Notes under the pieces: model-generated
What the model was told of the DNA's origin: nothing
Database searches by the model: none
What the model saw: only the letters and a program-made list of their open reading frames with translations
Position numbers and translations under genes: made by a program
Assembly: GCF_017313105.1 (NCBI RefSeq)
Contig: NZ_JAFLND010000001.1
Location: forward strand, 1,329,500 to 1,393,499
Reading direction: 5' to 3'
From: [Muricauda] lutisoli (nom. illeg.)
GTDB lineage: Bacteria > Bacteroidota > Bacteroidia > Flavobacteriales > Flavobacteriaceae
DNA: 64,000 bases
Shown here: piece by piece, positions 53,082 to 62,109 of the stretch
Layout: every line of letters begins with the position of its first letter
How positions within the stretch are numbered: position 1 is the stretch's first letter

Positions 53082-54377
53082 ATGCATATTATGGCCAAAA
53101 AACTGATTATATTGGGTGGCAACCCAGAAACAGGTGTTCTTGTGGACATCGCAGTATCCATGGGAATCCACACCATTGTTGTTGACCCAAACCCTGATGC
53201 CCCTGCAAAGAAAAATGCTACAGAATCTTTTGATATTGATGGCTTTGATGTTGATGCCATTGTCAATCTTGCCAAAAAAGAAGAAGTAGATGGCATTTTG
53301 GTCGGAGTCGCCGATATATTGGTAAAACCCTACAGGGAAATCTGTAATAAATTAGGATTTCCTTGCTATGCGACCGAAAAAGCCGTGGAAGCTTTTTGTA
53401 GCAAAGATGGTTATAAAAAATATTGTGCAGAACACGGCGTACAAGATATCCCTGGAATTTATTTAACCAAAAACGACAGTATTAGAAAACCAAAAGGTCT
53501 GGAACTCCCTTTAATGGTAAAACCTGTTGATAGCGGAGGTGGTGTCGGCATGAAAATATGTCGAGATGAGGAGGATTACAACAGCACTGTGGAAAAAGCA
53601 TTGAAATTTTCTAAAAAAGGAGTAGTCCTTGTCGAAAAGTATATGGATGAGCATTGTGATGACATGTCTGCCTATTATACCTTTAAAGATGGCATACCAT
53701 ATCTTTCAGCAACATTCGATAGAACCTTGACCAGAATACAGGGTAACTCCAGCCCAATTGCCCTGGGCACCGTATATCCATCTAAATATACCAAATCCTT
53801 TGTGGAAAAAGTTCATCCCAAATTATCGGAATTGTTTAAAAGTACCGGTGTACAAACAGGGGTGATAAATGTTCAGTTCTTTGTGGAGAACAACGAGTTT
53901 TACAGTTATGATCCCGGGTTTAGGTTACAGGGGGAAGCCCCGCACATTCACCTAGAGCACATCAATGGATTTGACCATAGAAAAATGCTGATAAACTACG
54001 CCTTGACAGGAGTGTTCGGTGAGGATGATTTTGCCGAAAAAAATGATTACATGATGAGAGGCAAGTCCGCATGTTCGGTTTGGGTACTTTTAAAAGCTGG
54101 AAAAATTGATTCAATCCAAGGCTTGGACGATGTAAAATCCCATAAGAATGTAAATTTCGTTGTAGAACGATTTAAGGTCGGGGACACGGTAAAGGATGAG
54201 TGGGTCGGTACAGAAAGGCAAGTCCTTTTCAGAATATATACCGATGCCGATTCGATCGTCGACATAAATAAAACCATAGAAGACATTAAAAACACCTTAA
54301 AAATTACCGATGCCAATGGTGATGATATGGTGATTGAATGGCTAAAGCCATGGAATACTAAAGATTATATTTTTTAG
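53082..54377 (+). CDS. CarB-like ATP-grasp ligase
   Basis: A 431-residue carboxylate-amine/thiol ligase of the carbamoyl-phosphate-synthase-like ATP-grasp group. The N-terminus (LIILGGNPETGVLVDIAVS) is the pre-ATP-grasp domain. The ATP-binding loops are LMVKPVDSGGGVGMKIC and VVLVEKYMDE. The metal/substrate region is GVINVQFFVENNEFYSYDPGFRLQG. Such enzymes join a carboxylate to an amine using ATP. In this cluster it might amidate a sugar acid or attach an amino acid; this is inference. The SDR gene follows 50 nt later. Confidence 0.88.
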   Translation: MHIMAKKLIILGGNPETGVLVDIAVSMGIHTIVVDPNPDAPAKKNATESFDIDGFDVDAIVNLAKKEEVDGILVGVADILVKPYREICNKLGFPCYATEKAVEAFCSKDGYKKYCAEHGVQDIPGIYLTKNDSIRKPKGLELPLMVKPVDSGGGVGMKICRDEEDYNSTVEKALKFSKKGVVLVEKYMDEHCDDMSAYYTFKDGIPYLSATFDRTLTRIQGNSSPIALGTVYPSKYTKSFVEKVHPKLSELFKSTGVQTGVINVQFFVENNEFYSYDPGFRLQGEAPHIHLEHINGFDHRKMLINYALTGVFGEDDFAEKNDYMMRGKSACSVWVLLKAGKIDSIQGLDDVKSHKNVNFVVERFKVGDTVKDEWVGTERQVLFRIYTDADSIVDINKTIEDIKNTLKITDANGDDMVIEWLKPWNTKDYIF

Positions 54378-54427
54378 ACGACCCGTTTTAATTTTTAATA
54401 GACCTTTTCATTCATATAAATTAAAAA

Positions 54428-55201
54428 ATGGAACAAAATATTTTAGAAAAGTTTAGTTTAAAGGGCAAAAAGGCCATTGTTACTGGAGGAGCTGGTGATT
54501 TGGGAAAAGCCATGGTGGAGGCAATATCGCAAGCGGGGGCCCAAACCGTTGTGATTGATCTTGATGATAGGGTATTTGGCATTTGCGAAGATTTTAAAAA
54601 CAGTGGTTTAAATGTAAGTCCGATCAAAGCGGATGTGAGCAAGGTATCGGAAATCAAAAAATCCTATGAAGATGCCCTGGACATTTTGGGTGGTACCGTA
54701 GATATTTTGATAAATTCCGCAGGAATCCAGAGAAGGTATCCCAGTGAAGAATTTCCAGATGAAGAGTGGAGAAAGGTTATAGCAATAAATTTGGATGCCA
54801 CCTTTTATTATTGCAAGCACGCAGGAAATACCATGCTGAAAAATGGAGGTGGAAAAATAATAAACATTGCCTCCATCATAAGCTTTTTGGGAGGCATCAC
54901 CATACCTGCCTATGCCGCATCCAAAGGAGGGGTCGCACAATTGACAAAGGCATTGTCCAATGATTGGTCCGCCAAAGGTATTTGTGTGAATGCCATTGCA
55001 CCTGGTTATATGGACACACAATTGAACACTGCTTTAATCAATGATAAGAAAAGAACAGAGGAAGTGTTCAATAGGGTCCCAATGAAAAGATGGGGTACCG
55101 GAGAGGATTTAAAAGGCTTGGCAGTTCTCCTATCATCATCGGCAAGTGATTACATTACTGGAAGCGTAATTCCGGTAGATGGTGGGTATATAGCAAGGTA
55201 A
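54428..55201 (+). CDS. SDR-family oxidoreductase (KduD/gluconate 5-dehydrogenase-like), block gene 5
   Basis: A 257-residue classical SDR. The cofactor motif is VTGGAGDLGKAM, the NAG-like motif is NSAGIQRR, the catalytic Ser lies in IASIISFLGG, and the Tyr/Lys in YAASKGG. C-terminal marks are NAIAPGYMDTQLN and VIPVDGGYIAR. The IQRR segment and the length are typical of KduD or gluconate 5-dehydrogenase-like enzymes, which act on keto sugar acids. This supports a sugar-acid pathway for the cluster. Substrate still uncertain. Confidence 0.9.
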   Translation: MEQNILEKFSLKGKKAIVTGGAGDLGKAMVEAISQAGAQTVVIDLDDRVFGICEDFKNSGLNVSPIKADVSKVSEIKKSYEDALDILGGTVDILINSAGIQRRYPSEEFPDEEWRKVIAINLDATFYYCKHAGNTMLKNGGGKIINIASIISFLGGITIPAYAASKGGVAQLTKALSNDWSAKGICVNAIAPGYMDTQLNTALINDKKRTEEVFNRVPMKRWGTGEDLKGLAVLLSSSASDYITGSVIPVDGGYIAR

Positions 55202-55815
55202 GACAAGCGAAGACTCTTCACCATATGGGTTATGAATCGATGCGATCAACCCGTTATGGTGTAGCGTTTTTTCAATTCAATTTATTTGATTTTTAATTGG
55301 TCGTAACAAGTATTCATGTAATTGATGTCCAACTCAAGCTGATGTCATCGTGTAACAATGATTTTTTACAATCGGATTTCAAATACAAACACAATTGGCT
55401 TATTGGACCTCTTTACAAAAGATTGTTCTTTGTCTATTAAACAGGTAACAAAACAGTTTTATTTGCTCAGTTTAGAGCAACCAATAATTTTGTTTTGATT
55501 TTAACATGATTTTGAAAAAACTAAAGCATCTAAAGAAAATAAAGGCTTGACAATAAAACCTAAAACTAGTGGAATTGGTTGGACCAAATCCAGTTTTATT
55601 TAAATAATAACCCTTGCATCTGAATTCAATAACAAAATTTTAATTTTTCTTGGGCTGAAGCTGAACCAGTTGGTTTCTTCTATTTAAAATTAAATGATGC
55701 GATCAATTGATATGCCATTGTCAATTGATAGAAAATAAGATGTAATAATAGTTGTTATATAGTAGGTATAATTTGACAGCATTTAGTTTTGTTTTTAAAC
55801 TATTCTCTTGAGTAA
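55202..55815. other. AT-rich intergenic region before the acyltransferase block
   Basis: A 614-nt gap, the longest of the window. Its left end holds a probable terminator. The rest contains no supported gene, tRNA or long repeat. TATAATTTG at about 55769-55777 resembles a -7 box but is offset by one base from TAnnTTTG. Confidence 0.5.
55220..55273 (+). terminator. Probable terminator after the SDR/SMP-30/ATP-grasp block
   Basis: CACCATATGGGTT and AACCCGTTATGGTG pair with one bulged base around a long loop, followed by TAGCG and six Ts. The loop is longer than usual, so efficiency is unclear. Confidence 0.5.
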
Positions 55816-56853
55816 ATGATTGAAGTTATTGAAGAAAAAAAGTATTGGGACGATTTTATCTCAAGCTTTGATGAATCCGATCTTTACCACACTTTCGATT
55901 ATCACATGATTGCGAAAGAGGATGGCAAACCTGTACTTTTAAAATACACCCACAACAACGTAAGTATATGTCTGCCTCTTTTAATACGTGATATTCCCAA
56001 TACATCCTTTAACGATGCCACTTCGGTTTATGGGTATCCTGGACCACTATGTAAAAATATATCGGACAACTTTGACGGTGCTCATTTTAAAAGTGAATTA
56101 CTTCAGTATTTTTCATCAAACAATATAGTTTCTGTTTTTTCCAGGCTTAACCCATTTATGCCAATTCAGCATCGGATTCTTGAAAGTATAGGGGAAATAA
56201 ACAATAAGGGGCAGGTCGTTTCCATTGATCTTAAAAAGCCCATTGACCAACAACGTCAGGAATTTGGGAAAAGACTTAAAGGACAACTCAATAAGGCTAG
56301 AAGACATTGTAGGGTTATAAAAGCTGAAAATGATGAAGAACTACAGGAATTTATAGATATCTATCATGAGAACATGGATCGGGTCAATGCAAAACCGATG
56401 TATTACTTTGATGATGAATATTTTAGGGTTATAGCTAAAAGTAACAGTTTCCATACCGAAACCCTTTTGGCCGTTCATAACGAAACCCGCGAGGTAATGG
56501 GTGCCAGCATGTTCATCTATAAAAATTCAGTCGTTCATTATCATCTGTCCGGTACCAAAACAGAGTACCTACCTTTAATGCCCACCAAGCTTTTGATTGA
56601 CGAAATGCGAATAAAAGCTTCCAAAATGGGGCTCTCGCATTTTAATTTGGGAGGGGGACTATCGAGCGCAAACGACTCCTTACTGCACTTCAAGTCGTCA
56701 TTCTCCAAGGACATGTCGGATTTTTATGTTTGGAAATTAATTGTAAATCCAGAGGTGTACAACAAACTGACCAAGGAGCTCCATACCCAACAAAATTCTG
56801 ACTTTTTCCCGCTTTATCGATGTAGCAACCCACTAGTCATCAATACAAAATGA
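55816..56853 (+). CDS. FemAB-like GNAT acyltransferase
   Basis: A 345-residue protein of the FemAB/BioF2-like acyltransferase group. It shows SVYGYPGPLCKN and SVFSRLNPF in the first half, then GKRLKGQLNKARRH, the helix EFIDIYHENMDRVNA, ASMFIYKNSVVHYHLSGT, and HFNLGGGLSSANDSLLHFKSSF. FemAB members add amino acids from tRNA, or acyl groups, to cell-envelope precursors. The substrate here is unknown. Its stop overlaps the next start (ATGA, 4 nt), so it is coupled to the following CelD-like gene. Confidence 0.82.
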   Translation: MIEVIEEKKYWDDFISSFDESDLYHTFDYHMIAKEDGKPVLLKYTHNNVSICLPLLIRDIPNTSFNDATSVYGYPGPLCKNISDNFDGAHFKSELLQYFSSNNIVSVFSRLNPFMPIQHRILESIGEINNKGQVVSIDLKKPIDQQRQEFGKRLKGQLNKARRHCRVIKAENDEELQEFIDIYHENMDRVNAKPMYYFDDEYFRVIAKSNSFHTETLLAVHNETREVMGASMFIYKNSVVHYHLSGTKTEYLPLMPTKLLIDEMRIKASKMGLSHFNLGGGLSSANDSLLHFKSSFSKDMSDFYVWKLIVNPEVYNKLTKELHTQQNSDFFPLYRCSNPLVINTK

Positions 56854-58085
56854 TCAAGGATAATCCATTTTACTCAGCTACATTTGTTGAATATTGGGGC
56901 AAACATTTTTTATCGGGAAGGAAAAAACATATTTTTCCTTTTGCGAAAAATTTATCCTTCTATAAATCCAAATTACCTGGGCTCTTCATCAATACCGGAA
57001 AAAATCTGACCAAGGGAATCAACTTGGAGCTAGGAGAATCGTCCCGTGAAGAAAAAAATAACTGCTTTTTGATCTATGATGTCATAGATTTTGACTCACA
57101 CCAAGCAAAGTTCAATAATAATGGGCTTGGCCATTTTGCCGTACGGCAATATCCAGGTTATTTAATTGATCTGGAACCGTATAGTTCCTTGGATGATTTT
57201 CTCTCCAAAACCTTCAAAAAAAGTAGCCGGTACAAGCTGCGCAAATACAAAAAGAGATTGGAGGAATGTTTTAATATCTCCTTCAAGGCTTACCAGGGTG
57301 AAATTTCGAAAGAAGAATATGACACCGTATTTATTTACTTCAGAAAGCTCTTGGAAAAACGATTTGAAGAAAAGCAGATCAGCAATAATAACCTCGATAC
57401 TGACGAATGGGATTTCTATAAAGATGTTGCCTACCCAATGATCTTGGAAAACAAAGCATCCTTGTTCGTATTGTATAAAAATGAGGAACCCATAAGCATT
57501 ACCTTATCATATTTGTCGGATAATAGGGTTTTTGACGCCATCACGGTTTTTGATATAGACTACGCAAAGTTCCATCTTGGAAGTATAAAAATTATGTACT
57601 TGGTTGATTGGTGTTTGAAGAATGGATGGAAAACCCTTGATTTTTCTAAGGGACACTTTGACTATAAACTACGTTGGTCTAATAAAAAGTTTGATTTTCA
57701 CTATCATATTTGGTTCGATAAAAAGTCCTTGAAAGCACAGGTCACAGCATATACACTTAAACTTTACTTCACTTTTAAACAGTACCTACGGGAAAAAGAG
57801 ATAAATGAAAAGTTACATAAGTTGACCTTTGCCTTGAAAAATAAAAAACCAGATAATGTTCAATATAGTTTTGAAAAAACAATTCAAAGCTATGATGAAG
57901 AGAAACTTGAACCAGTGGATATGACAATGCCAGAGCATACTTTGTTCAAAAGAATCTGTTATGAGTTTTTATACCTGTACCCCGAAAATGAAAACAACAT
58001 AAATGTATACCGATTGACAAATAGGGATTCATTTTATTTAATTAAAGGTACGGGCAACGAAAGCTTGGTTAAAGTCAACTTTTGA
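56850..58085 (+). CDS. CelD/BioF2-like GNAT acyltransferase with extra C-terminal tail, copy A
   Basis: A 411-residue paralogue of the proteins at 58202 and 2737. The core contains KSSRYKLRKYKKRLEE, AYQGEISKEEY, LLEKRFEEKQ, SLFVLYKNEEPISITLS, DIDYAKFHLGSIKIMYL and WCLKNGWKTLDFSKG with YKLRWSNKKF. After a basic linker a tail of about 55 residues follows: PEHTLFKRICYEFLYLYPE, NNINVYRLTN and YLIKGTGNE. The tail recurs in the next gene but not in the 2737 copy. The enzyme is probably cytoplasmic. Acyl donor and acceptor unknown. Confidence 0.8.
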   Translation: MIKDNPFYSATFVEYWGKHFLSGRKKHIFPFAKNLSFYKSKLPGLFINTGKNLTKGINLELGESSREEKNNCFLIYDVIDFDSHQAKFNNNGLGHFAVRQYPGYLIDLEPYSSLDDFLSKTFKKSSRYKLRKYKKRLEECFNISFKAYQGEISKEEYDTVFIYFRKLLEKRFEEKQISNNNLDTDEWDFYKDVAYPMILENKASLFVLYKNEEPISITLSYLSDNRVFDAITVFDIDYAKFHLGSIKIMYLVDWCLKNGWKTLDFSKGHFDYKLRWSNKKFDFHYHIWFDKKSLKAQVTAYTLKLYFTFKQYLREKEINEKLHKLTFALKNKKPDNVQYSFEKTIQSYDEEKLEPVDMTMPEHTLFKRICYEFLYLYPENENNINVYRLTNRDSFYLIKGTGNESLVKVNF

Positions 58086-58201
58086 TGAGTAATGTTTTTG
58101 TTCCAATTTTTGATATTTATATTTATTCAAAGCTCGATAAATATTTGTTTAGCATCAATCAAGTTGATCAGCTTAAATATTAAATTTCAACCTAAGACAG
58201 C

Positions 58202-59392
58202 ATGATCATTCATAAAAAAGAAAACACCACTTTCCTACTGGACATTCATAAACAGGATGATATACTCGCTACACTATATACTGATGCTATGTATAGTGTT
58301 CGGCAAATTAAAGGAAGTATCCCCCTAAAAACAACTTCAAATCAAAACCTTTCTTTACAGTGTTCCAAAAAACATATTTATTCAGTAAGCTATATACCCG
58401 AATATGTTCAGCTCACTCCCAGTAATAGTGTAGATTTTAGAGTTCGTTCATTTAACTCTGTGAAAGGTTATTCCGTTTGGTTGGGAGAATGTTCAACAAT
58501 GAAAGACTTTCTTCCGTCCTTAAGGCGAAGTCAGCGTAAATCATTATCAAGGTCACTTAAAAGACTGGACTCTTGTTTTGATATGAAATACGAAATGTAC
58601 CATGGAGAAATTTCAATGGAGAACTATAGTTTTTTGATGGACACCTTAAAGAGCATGATACTCATAAGATTTGAACAGCGGGGTGAAACCAGTGAAAGTA
58701 TCGCATTATGGGATAAAATCCACAGCACGTCCTTTGACCTGATCAATAACCGAAAAGCCTCACTCTTTGTAGGTTATAACGATACAGAGCCCGTAAGTAT
58801 CTCATTGAACTATCATTATAACAAAATCCTCTTCGGGTATGTCACTTCCTATAATATTGATTACTCAAAATTCAGTTTGGGCCAAATAGGTATATACAAA
58901 CGTTTGGAATGGTGCCTGGAAAATGGCTATGAGCTTTTTGAAATGGGGTGGGGAGATCTGGCTTATAAAAAATGGTGGAGCAACAATATTTATAATTTCA
59001 GACACGAGTTTATTTTTCCCAAAGGTTCGCCAATGGCGAATTTACAAGTTATGTTTTACGGTTATAAAACTGAGATTATGGCCTATCTTATTTCCAAAAA
59101 TGTAAATATTTATTATCGGAGATTTAAAAGCTTATTCTCAAATAAAAAATCTCAGGATAGTGAATCGCAATATGCCCTTGTAGATGTGAAATTTGAGCAT
59201 AATGAATATAAAAATAAGCCCCCTATACCACTATCGGAAAGTGAAATACCCAAATCCATTATCTACGATTTTCTTTTTCTAAGCCAAACTAAGCTGTCCA
59301 ATATTTCCGTTTACTCGATGGATGATGAAAAAAACTACATCATAACGGGAAATAAAATGACCAAGAAAATAGTTTATACACCAAACGATTGA
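58202..59392 (+). CDS. CelD/BioF2-like GNAT acyltransferase with extra C-terminal tail, copy B
   Basis: A 396-residue paralogue of the previous gene. The core shows RRSQRKSLSRSLKRL, MYHGEISMENY, ILIRFEQRGE, SLFVGYNDTEPVSISLN, NIDYSKFSLGQIGIYKR and WCLENGYELFEMGWGD with YKKWWSNNIY. The core is closer to the 2737 copy in places (YHGE and the GWG motif). The C-terminal tail is related to that of copy A: SEIPKSIIYDFLFLSQT, SNISVYSMDD, YIITGNK. The downstream MBOAT gene starts 4 nt after its stop, so a joint role in polymer acylation is likely. Confidence 0.8.
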   Translation: MIIHKKENTTFLLDIHKQDDILATLYTDAMYSVRQIKGSIPLKTTSNQNLSLQCSKKHIYSVSYIPEYVQLTPSNSVDFRVRSFNSVKGYSVWLGECSTMKDFLPSLRRSQRKSLSRSLKRLDSCFDMKYEMYHGEISMENYSFLMDTLKSMILIRFEQRGETSESIALWDKIHSTSFDLINNRKASLFVGYNDTEPVSISLNYHYNKILFGYVTSYNIDYSKFSLGQIGIYKRLEWCLENGYELFEMGWGDLAYKKWWSNNIYNFRHEFIFPKGSPMANLQVMFYGYKTEIMAYLISKNVNIYYRRFKSLFSNKKSQDSESQYALVDVKFEHNEYKNKPPIPLSESEIPKSIIYDFLFLSQTKLSNISVYSMDDEKNYIITGNKMTKKIVYTPND

Positions 59393-59396
59393 CCCC

Positions 59397-60851
59397 ATGT
59401 TGTTCAATTCTATTGAATTTCTAATATTTCTTCCTATTGTTTTTCTGCTTTATTGGTTTGTTTTTAAAAACAATACCAAGATTCAGAACGTTTTTATAAT
59501 TTTTGCGAGCTACCTTTTTTATGGCTGGTGGGACTGGCGTTTTTTGCTCTTGATATTTCTTAGCACGTTGGTCGACTTTTTTGTTGGTCAAAAAATTTAC
59601 CAACATCTTGATGAAAAGAAAAAAGCAAGATACTGGCTTTGGGTAAGTATGGCCTTTAACATAGGAATGCTGGGCTTTTTCAAGTACAGTAACTTCTTTG
59701 TTGACTCCTTTATTGATATGTTCCATGCTTTTGGTTATGATATTAAAAGTACTTGGACCTTGAGGATTATTCTCCCAGTAGGTATTTCCTTTTATACCTT
59801 TCAGACGATGTCCTATTCTTTTGACATTTACTATAAAAAATTAAAACCTACCCAAAATTTTATCGCCTTTACGGCCTTTGTTTCATTTTTTCCGCAATTG
59901 GTCGCAGGGCCTATTGAAAGGGCCTCCAACCTGTTGTCCCAAATCACCAATAAACGAACCTTTAGCTACGATCAAGCTTCGAGCGGTTTAAAGCTCATTT
60001 TATGGGGTTTCTTTAAAAAGTTGGTTATAGCCGATGCGCTGGCGCCTATTGTTGATGATATTTTCGCTAATTACCACACCTATCCGGCCTCAACGCTAAT
60101 ACTTGGTGTTTGTTTATTTAGCTTCCAAGTATATGGGGATTTCAGCGGTTACTCCGACATAGCTATTGGTACGGCAAAACTTTTCGGTGTTGAGCTCATG
60201 TCCAATTTTAAGTTTCCGAACTTTTCCAGGAATGTAGCAGAATATTGGCAAAGATGGCATATATCCTTATCTACCTGGTTTAGGCACTATTTATATATTC
60301 CCATGGGCGGTTCCCGGGTTAGTCAGCTCAGGGCGGTCAGAAATATCGCGGTTATATTTTTAGTAAGTGGATTTTGGCATGGTGCCAACTGGACTTTTAT
60401 TTTCTGGGGCGGTTTACATGCATTATTCTATATTCCAGTGTTTTTAATGGGGCGTAATAGAATGTATGCGGATAACGTGGTAGGTGAAAAAACCCTTCTC
60501 CCCACTCCTGTCGAAATCTTACAGGTGCTTTTAACCTTTGTGCTGGTCACCTTTTCCCGGATTTTCTTCAGGTCCCCATCCCTCACAGACTCGTTCCAAT
60601 ATATCAACCAGATTGCCTCTAACTTTACCTATGAGTCTTACGTACACCCAATGGGATATAGAATGCTCGATTTTTATATTTTATTGGCATTGTTTATTAT
60701 TTACGAATATTCGATAAGAAGACACGAGCGAGAACCCTTTAAATTCAAATCGAAAATCGTTAGGTTCTTCCTATACACGGCCGTTGTCCTGGCCATGTTG
60801 TTATTCTACGATGATGGCGTAAACCGTTCATTTATTTATTTCCAATTCTAG
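59397..60851 (+). CDS. MBOAT-family (AlgI-like) O-acyltransferase, copy 2
   Basis: A 484-residue polytopic membrane acyltransferase closely related to copy 1 at 37337. Shared blocks are MLFNSIEFLIF, WWDWRFLLLIFLSTLVDFFVG, RIILPVGISFYTFQTMSYS, FFPQLVAGPIERASNLLSQ, GDFSGYSDIAIGTAKLFG, and the catalytic His region SGFWHGANWTFIFWGGLHA. It passes an acyl group across the membrane to an exported glycan. The SGNH-like partner gene starts 4 nt downstream and the GNAT gene ends 4 nt upstream. Confidence 0.95.
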   Translation: MLFNSIEFLIFLPIVFLLYWFVFKNNTKIQNVFIIFASYLFYGWWDWRFLLLIFLSTLVDFFVGQKIYQHLDEKKKARYWLWVSMAFNIGMLGFFKYSNFFVDSFIDMFHAFGYDIKSTWTLRIILPVGISFYTFQTMSYSFDIYYKKLKPTQNFIAFTAFVSFFPQLVAGPIERASNLLSQITNKRTFSYDQASSGLKLILWGFFKKLVIADALAPIVDDIFANYHTYPASTLILGVCLFSFQVYGDFSGYSDIAIGTAKLFGVELMSNFKFPNFSRNVAEYWQRWHISLSTWFRHYLYIPMGGSRVSQLRAVRNIAVIFLVSGFWHGANWTFIFWGGLHALFYIPVFLMGRNRMYADNVVGEKTLLPTPVEILQVLLTFVLVTFSRIFFRSPSLTDSFQYINQIASNFTYESYVHPMGYRMLDFYILLALFIIYEYSIRRHEREPFKFKSKIVRFFLYTAVVLAMLLFYDDGVNRSFIYFQF

Positions 60852-60855
60852 TGCT

Positions 60856-61824
60856 ATGAAAAAGTTCTTGATAAAAACAGCCCTTTATACGGTTCTTATC
60901 CTGATCGCTCTTGAACTATTGGTGAGGGCACTTCATTTATATACCGAAGACCCACCAAGATTTATAGATAAGTACGGTGTGGAAAAACGTGTGCCCGACC
61001 ATAATGGTTATGCAGTTACGGGAAACCGAAACCAAAACTTTTCCGAATTCAACATTAATGATTTTGGATTCAACTCCTCTAGAGAATTTAACCCAACTAA
61101 GGAAAAATTTGAGATAGCGCTGATTGGAGATTCATTTATAGAAGGTTTCCATCAGGATTATTACAATTCTACAGGAAAAAAAATAGAAAATGCATTGGTG
61201 GATACCGTAGAGGTATATGAATATGGGTATGCCGGTTATGATTTGGCAAACCAAATGCATTTGATCCATGCCTATCAAGACCATTTTGAACTTATCGATG
61301 AAATCATTATTTATCTGAATTACGAAAGTGATCTAAATAGAGGAGTGTACGAACCCAACAAACAAAGAATAGCCATGTTGCGGTCCACTGTGTTCAAAAT
61401 CAGGGACAATATTAAACTTTTGGCGTATGGTTCAAAAATTGGAATCGTAGATCCAATAAAGAATTTGATCACAGGAAAAGCATTTCAGGATACCGAGCAA
61501 GGTTACGAAACCAATAAAATTGAAATTCCAGAACGAAAAGAAGAAGAATACTTGGAAAATTTCAAAAGCCTTATTTCATTATATGGTTTTGATAAGTGCA
61601 AAACCACTATTCTTTTGGACTCCAGAAAAACCAGTGAATCATTTTTGGAATATTGCGATGGAAACAATATTAAATATCTGGATTTCGCCCCAACTTTTGA
61701 AAGCTCCAAAAAACCGGTGACCCTAATTTACGATCATCATTGGAACAACCATGGAAGAGAATTGATCGCTACTGTGATTTCCGATTATATGAAGTCACAC
61801 AAAGTATCTCAGGACTGTCAATAG
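60856..61824 (+). CDS. SGNH-like partner of the MBOAT acyltransferase, copy 2
   Basis: A 322-residue protein with an N-terminal membrane helix (FLIKTALYTVLILIALELLV) and an extracytoplasmic SGNH-like domain. The nucleophile Ser is in ALIGDSFIEGFH; the Asp-His pair is in IYDHHWNNHGRELIA, the usual DxxH position. It should complete O-acylation with the MBOAT protein. Its sequence is distant from the copy 1 partner at 38758, so the two pairs are not simple duplications. It is the last gene of the plus-strand locus. Confidence 0.82.
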   Translation: MKKFLIKTALYTVLILIALELLVRALHLYTEDPPRFIDKYGVEKRVPDHNGYAVTGNRNQNFSEFNINDFGFNSSREFNPTKEKFEIALIGDSFIEGFHQDYYNSTGKKIENALVDTVEVYEYGYAGYDLANQMHLIHAYQDHFELIDEIIIYLNYESDLNRGVYEPNKQRIAMLRSTVFKIRDNIKLLAYGSKIGIVDPIKNLITGKAFQDTEQGYETNKIEIPERKEEEYLENFKSLISLYGFDKCKTTILLDSRKTSESFLEYCDGNNIKYLDFAPTFESSKKPVTLIYDHHWNNHGRELIATVISDYMKSHKVSQDCQ

Positions 61825-62000
61825 CAAGGGGTTTTCTTTTGTGATACTCATCAAAACCAATCATAATAAACTGTTCCTTATTGTTTTATATCTTCTGTAA
61901 GTTTCTTAGGTTATTTAGCTATAAGATAGTAGCACATTTACTTTTATTGCCCAACCCGGTTACAGTAGCACGAAAAAATCATGGGACAATAGATCATTTG

Positions 62001-62048
62001 GAAATAAAAATACCGTTTTAGAGAAGAGGTATTCTCTAAAACGGTATT
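62001..62048 (-). terminator. Terminator of the minus-strand PorP/SprF operon
   Basis: A perfect 17-bp inverted repeat (62009-62025 with 62032-62048) with a 6-nt loop. On the minus strand it is followed by a T-rich stretch (complement of 62001-62008). It lies 62 nt beyond the stop at 62110. On the plus strand no T-run follows, so the hairpin serves the minus-strand genes. Confidence 0.8.
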
Positions 62049-62109
62049 GACAACCAATTTTATATTCTTATCTAAAAAAAGACAACATAATAGGTCAGGC
62101 CTAATTCAT

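Noticed and set aside
62009..62048. Perfect 17-bp inverted repeat considered as a mobile-element end or attachment site
   Set aside because: A 6-nt loop and T-rich tail on the minus strand right after a minus-strand gene fit a terminator; no transposase or integrase is near.
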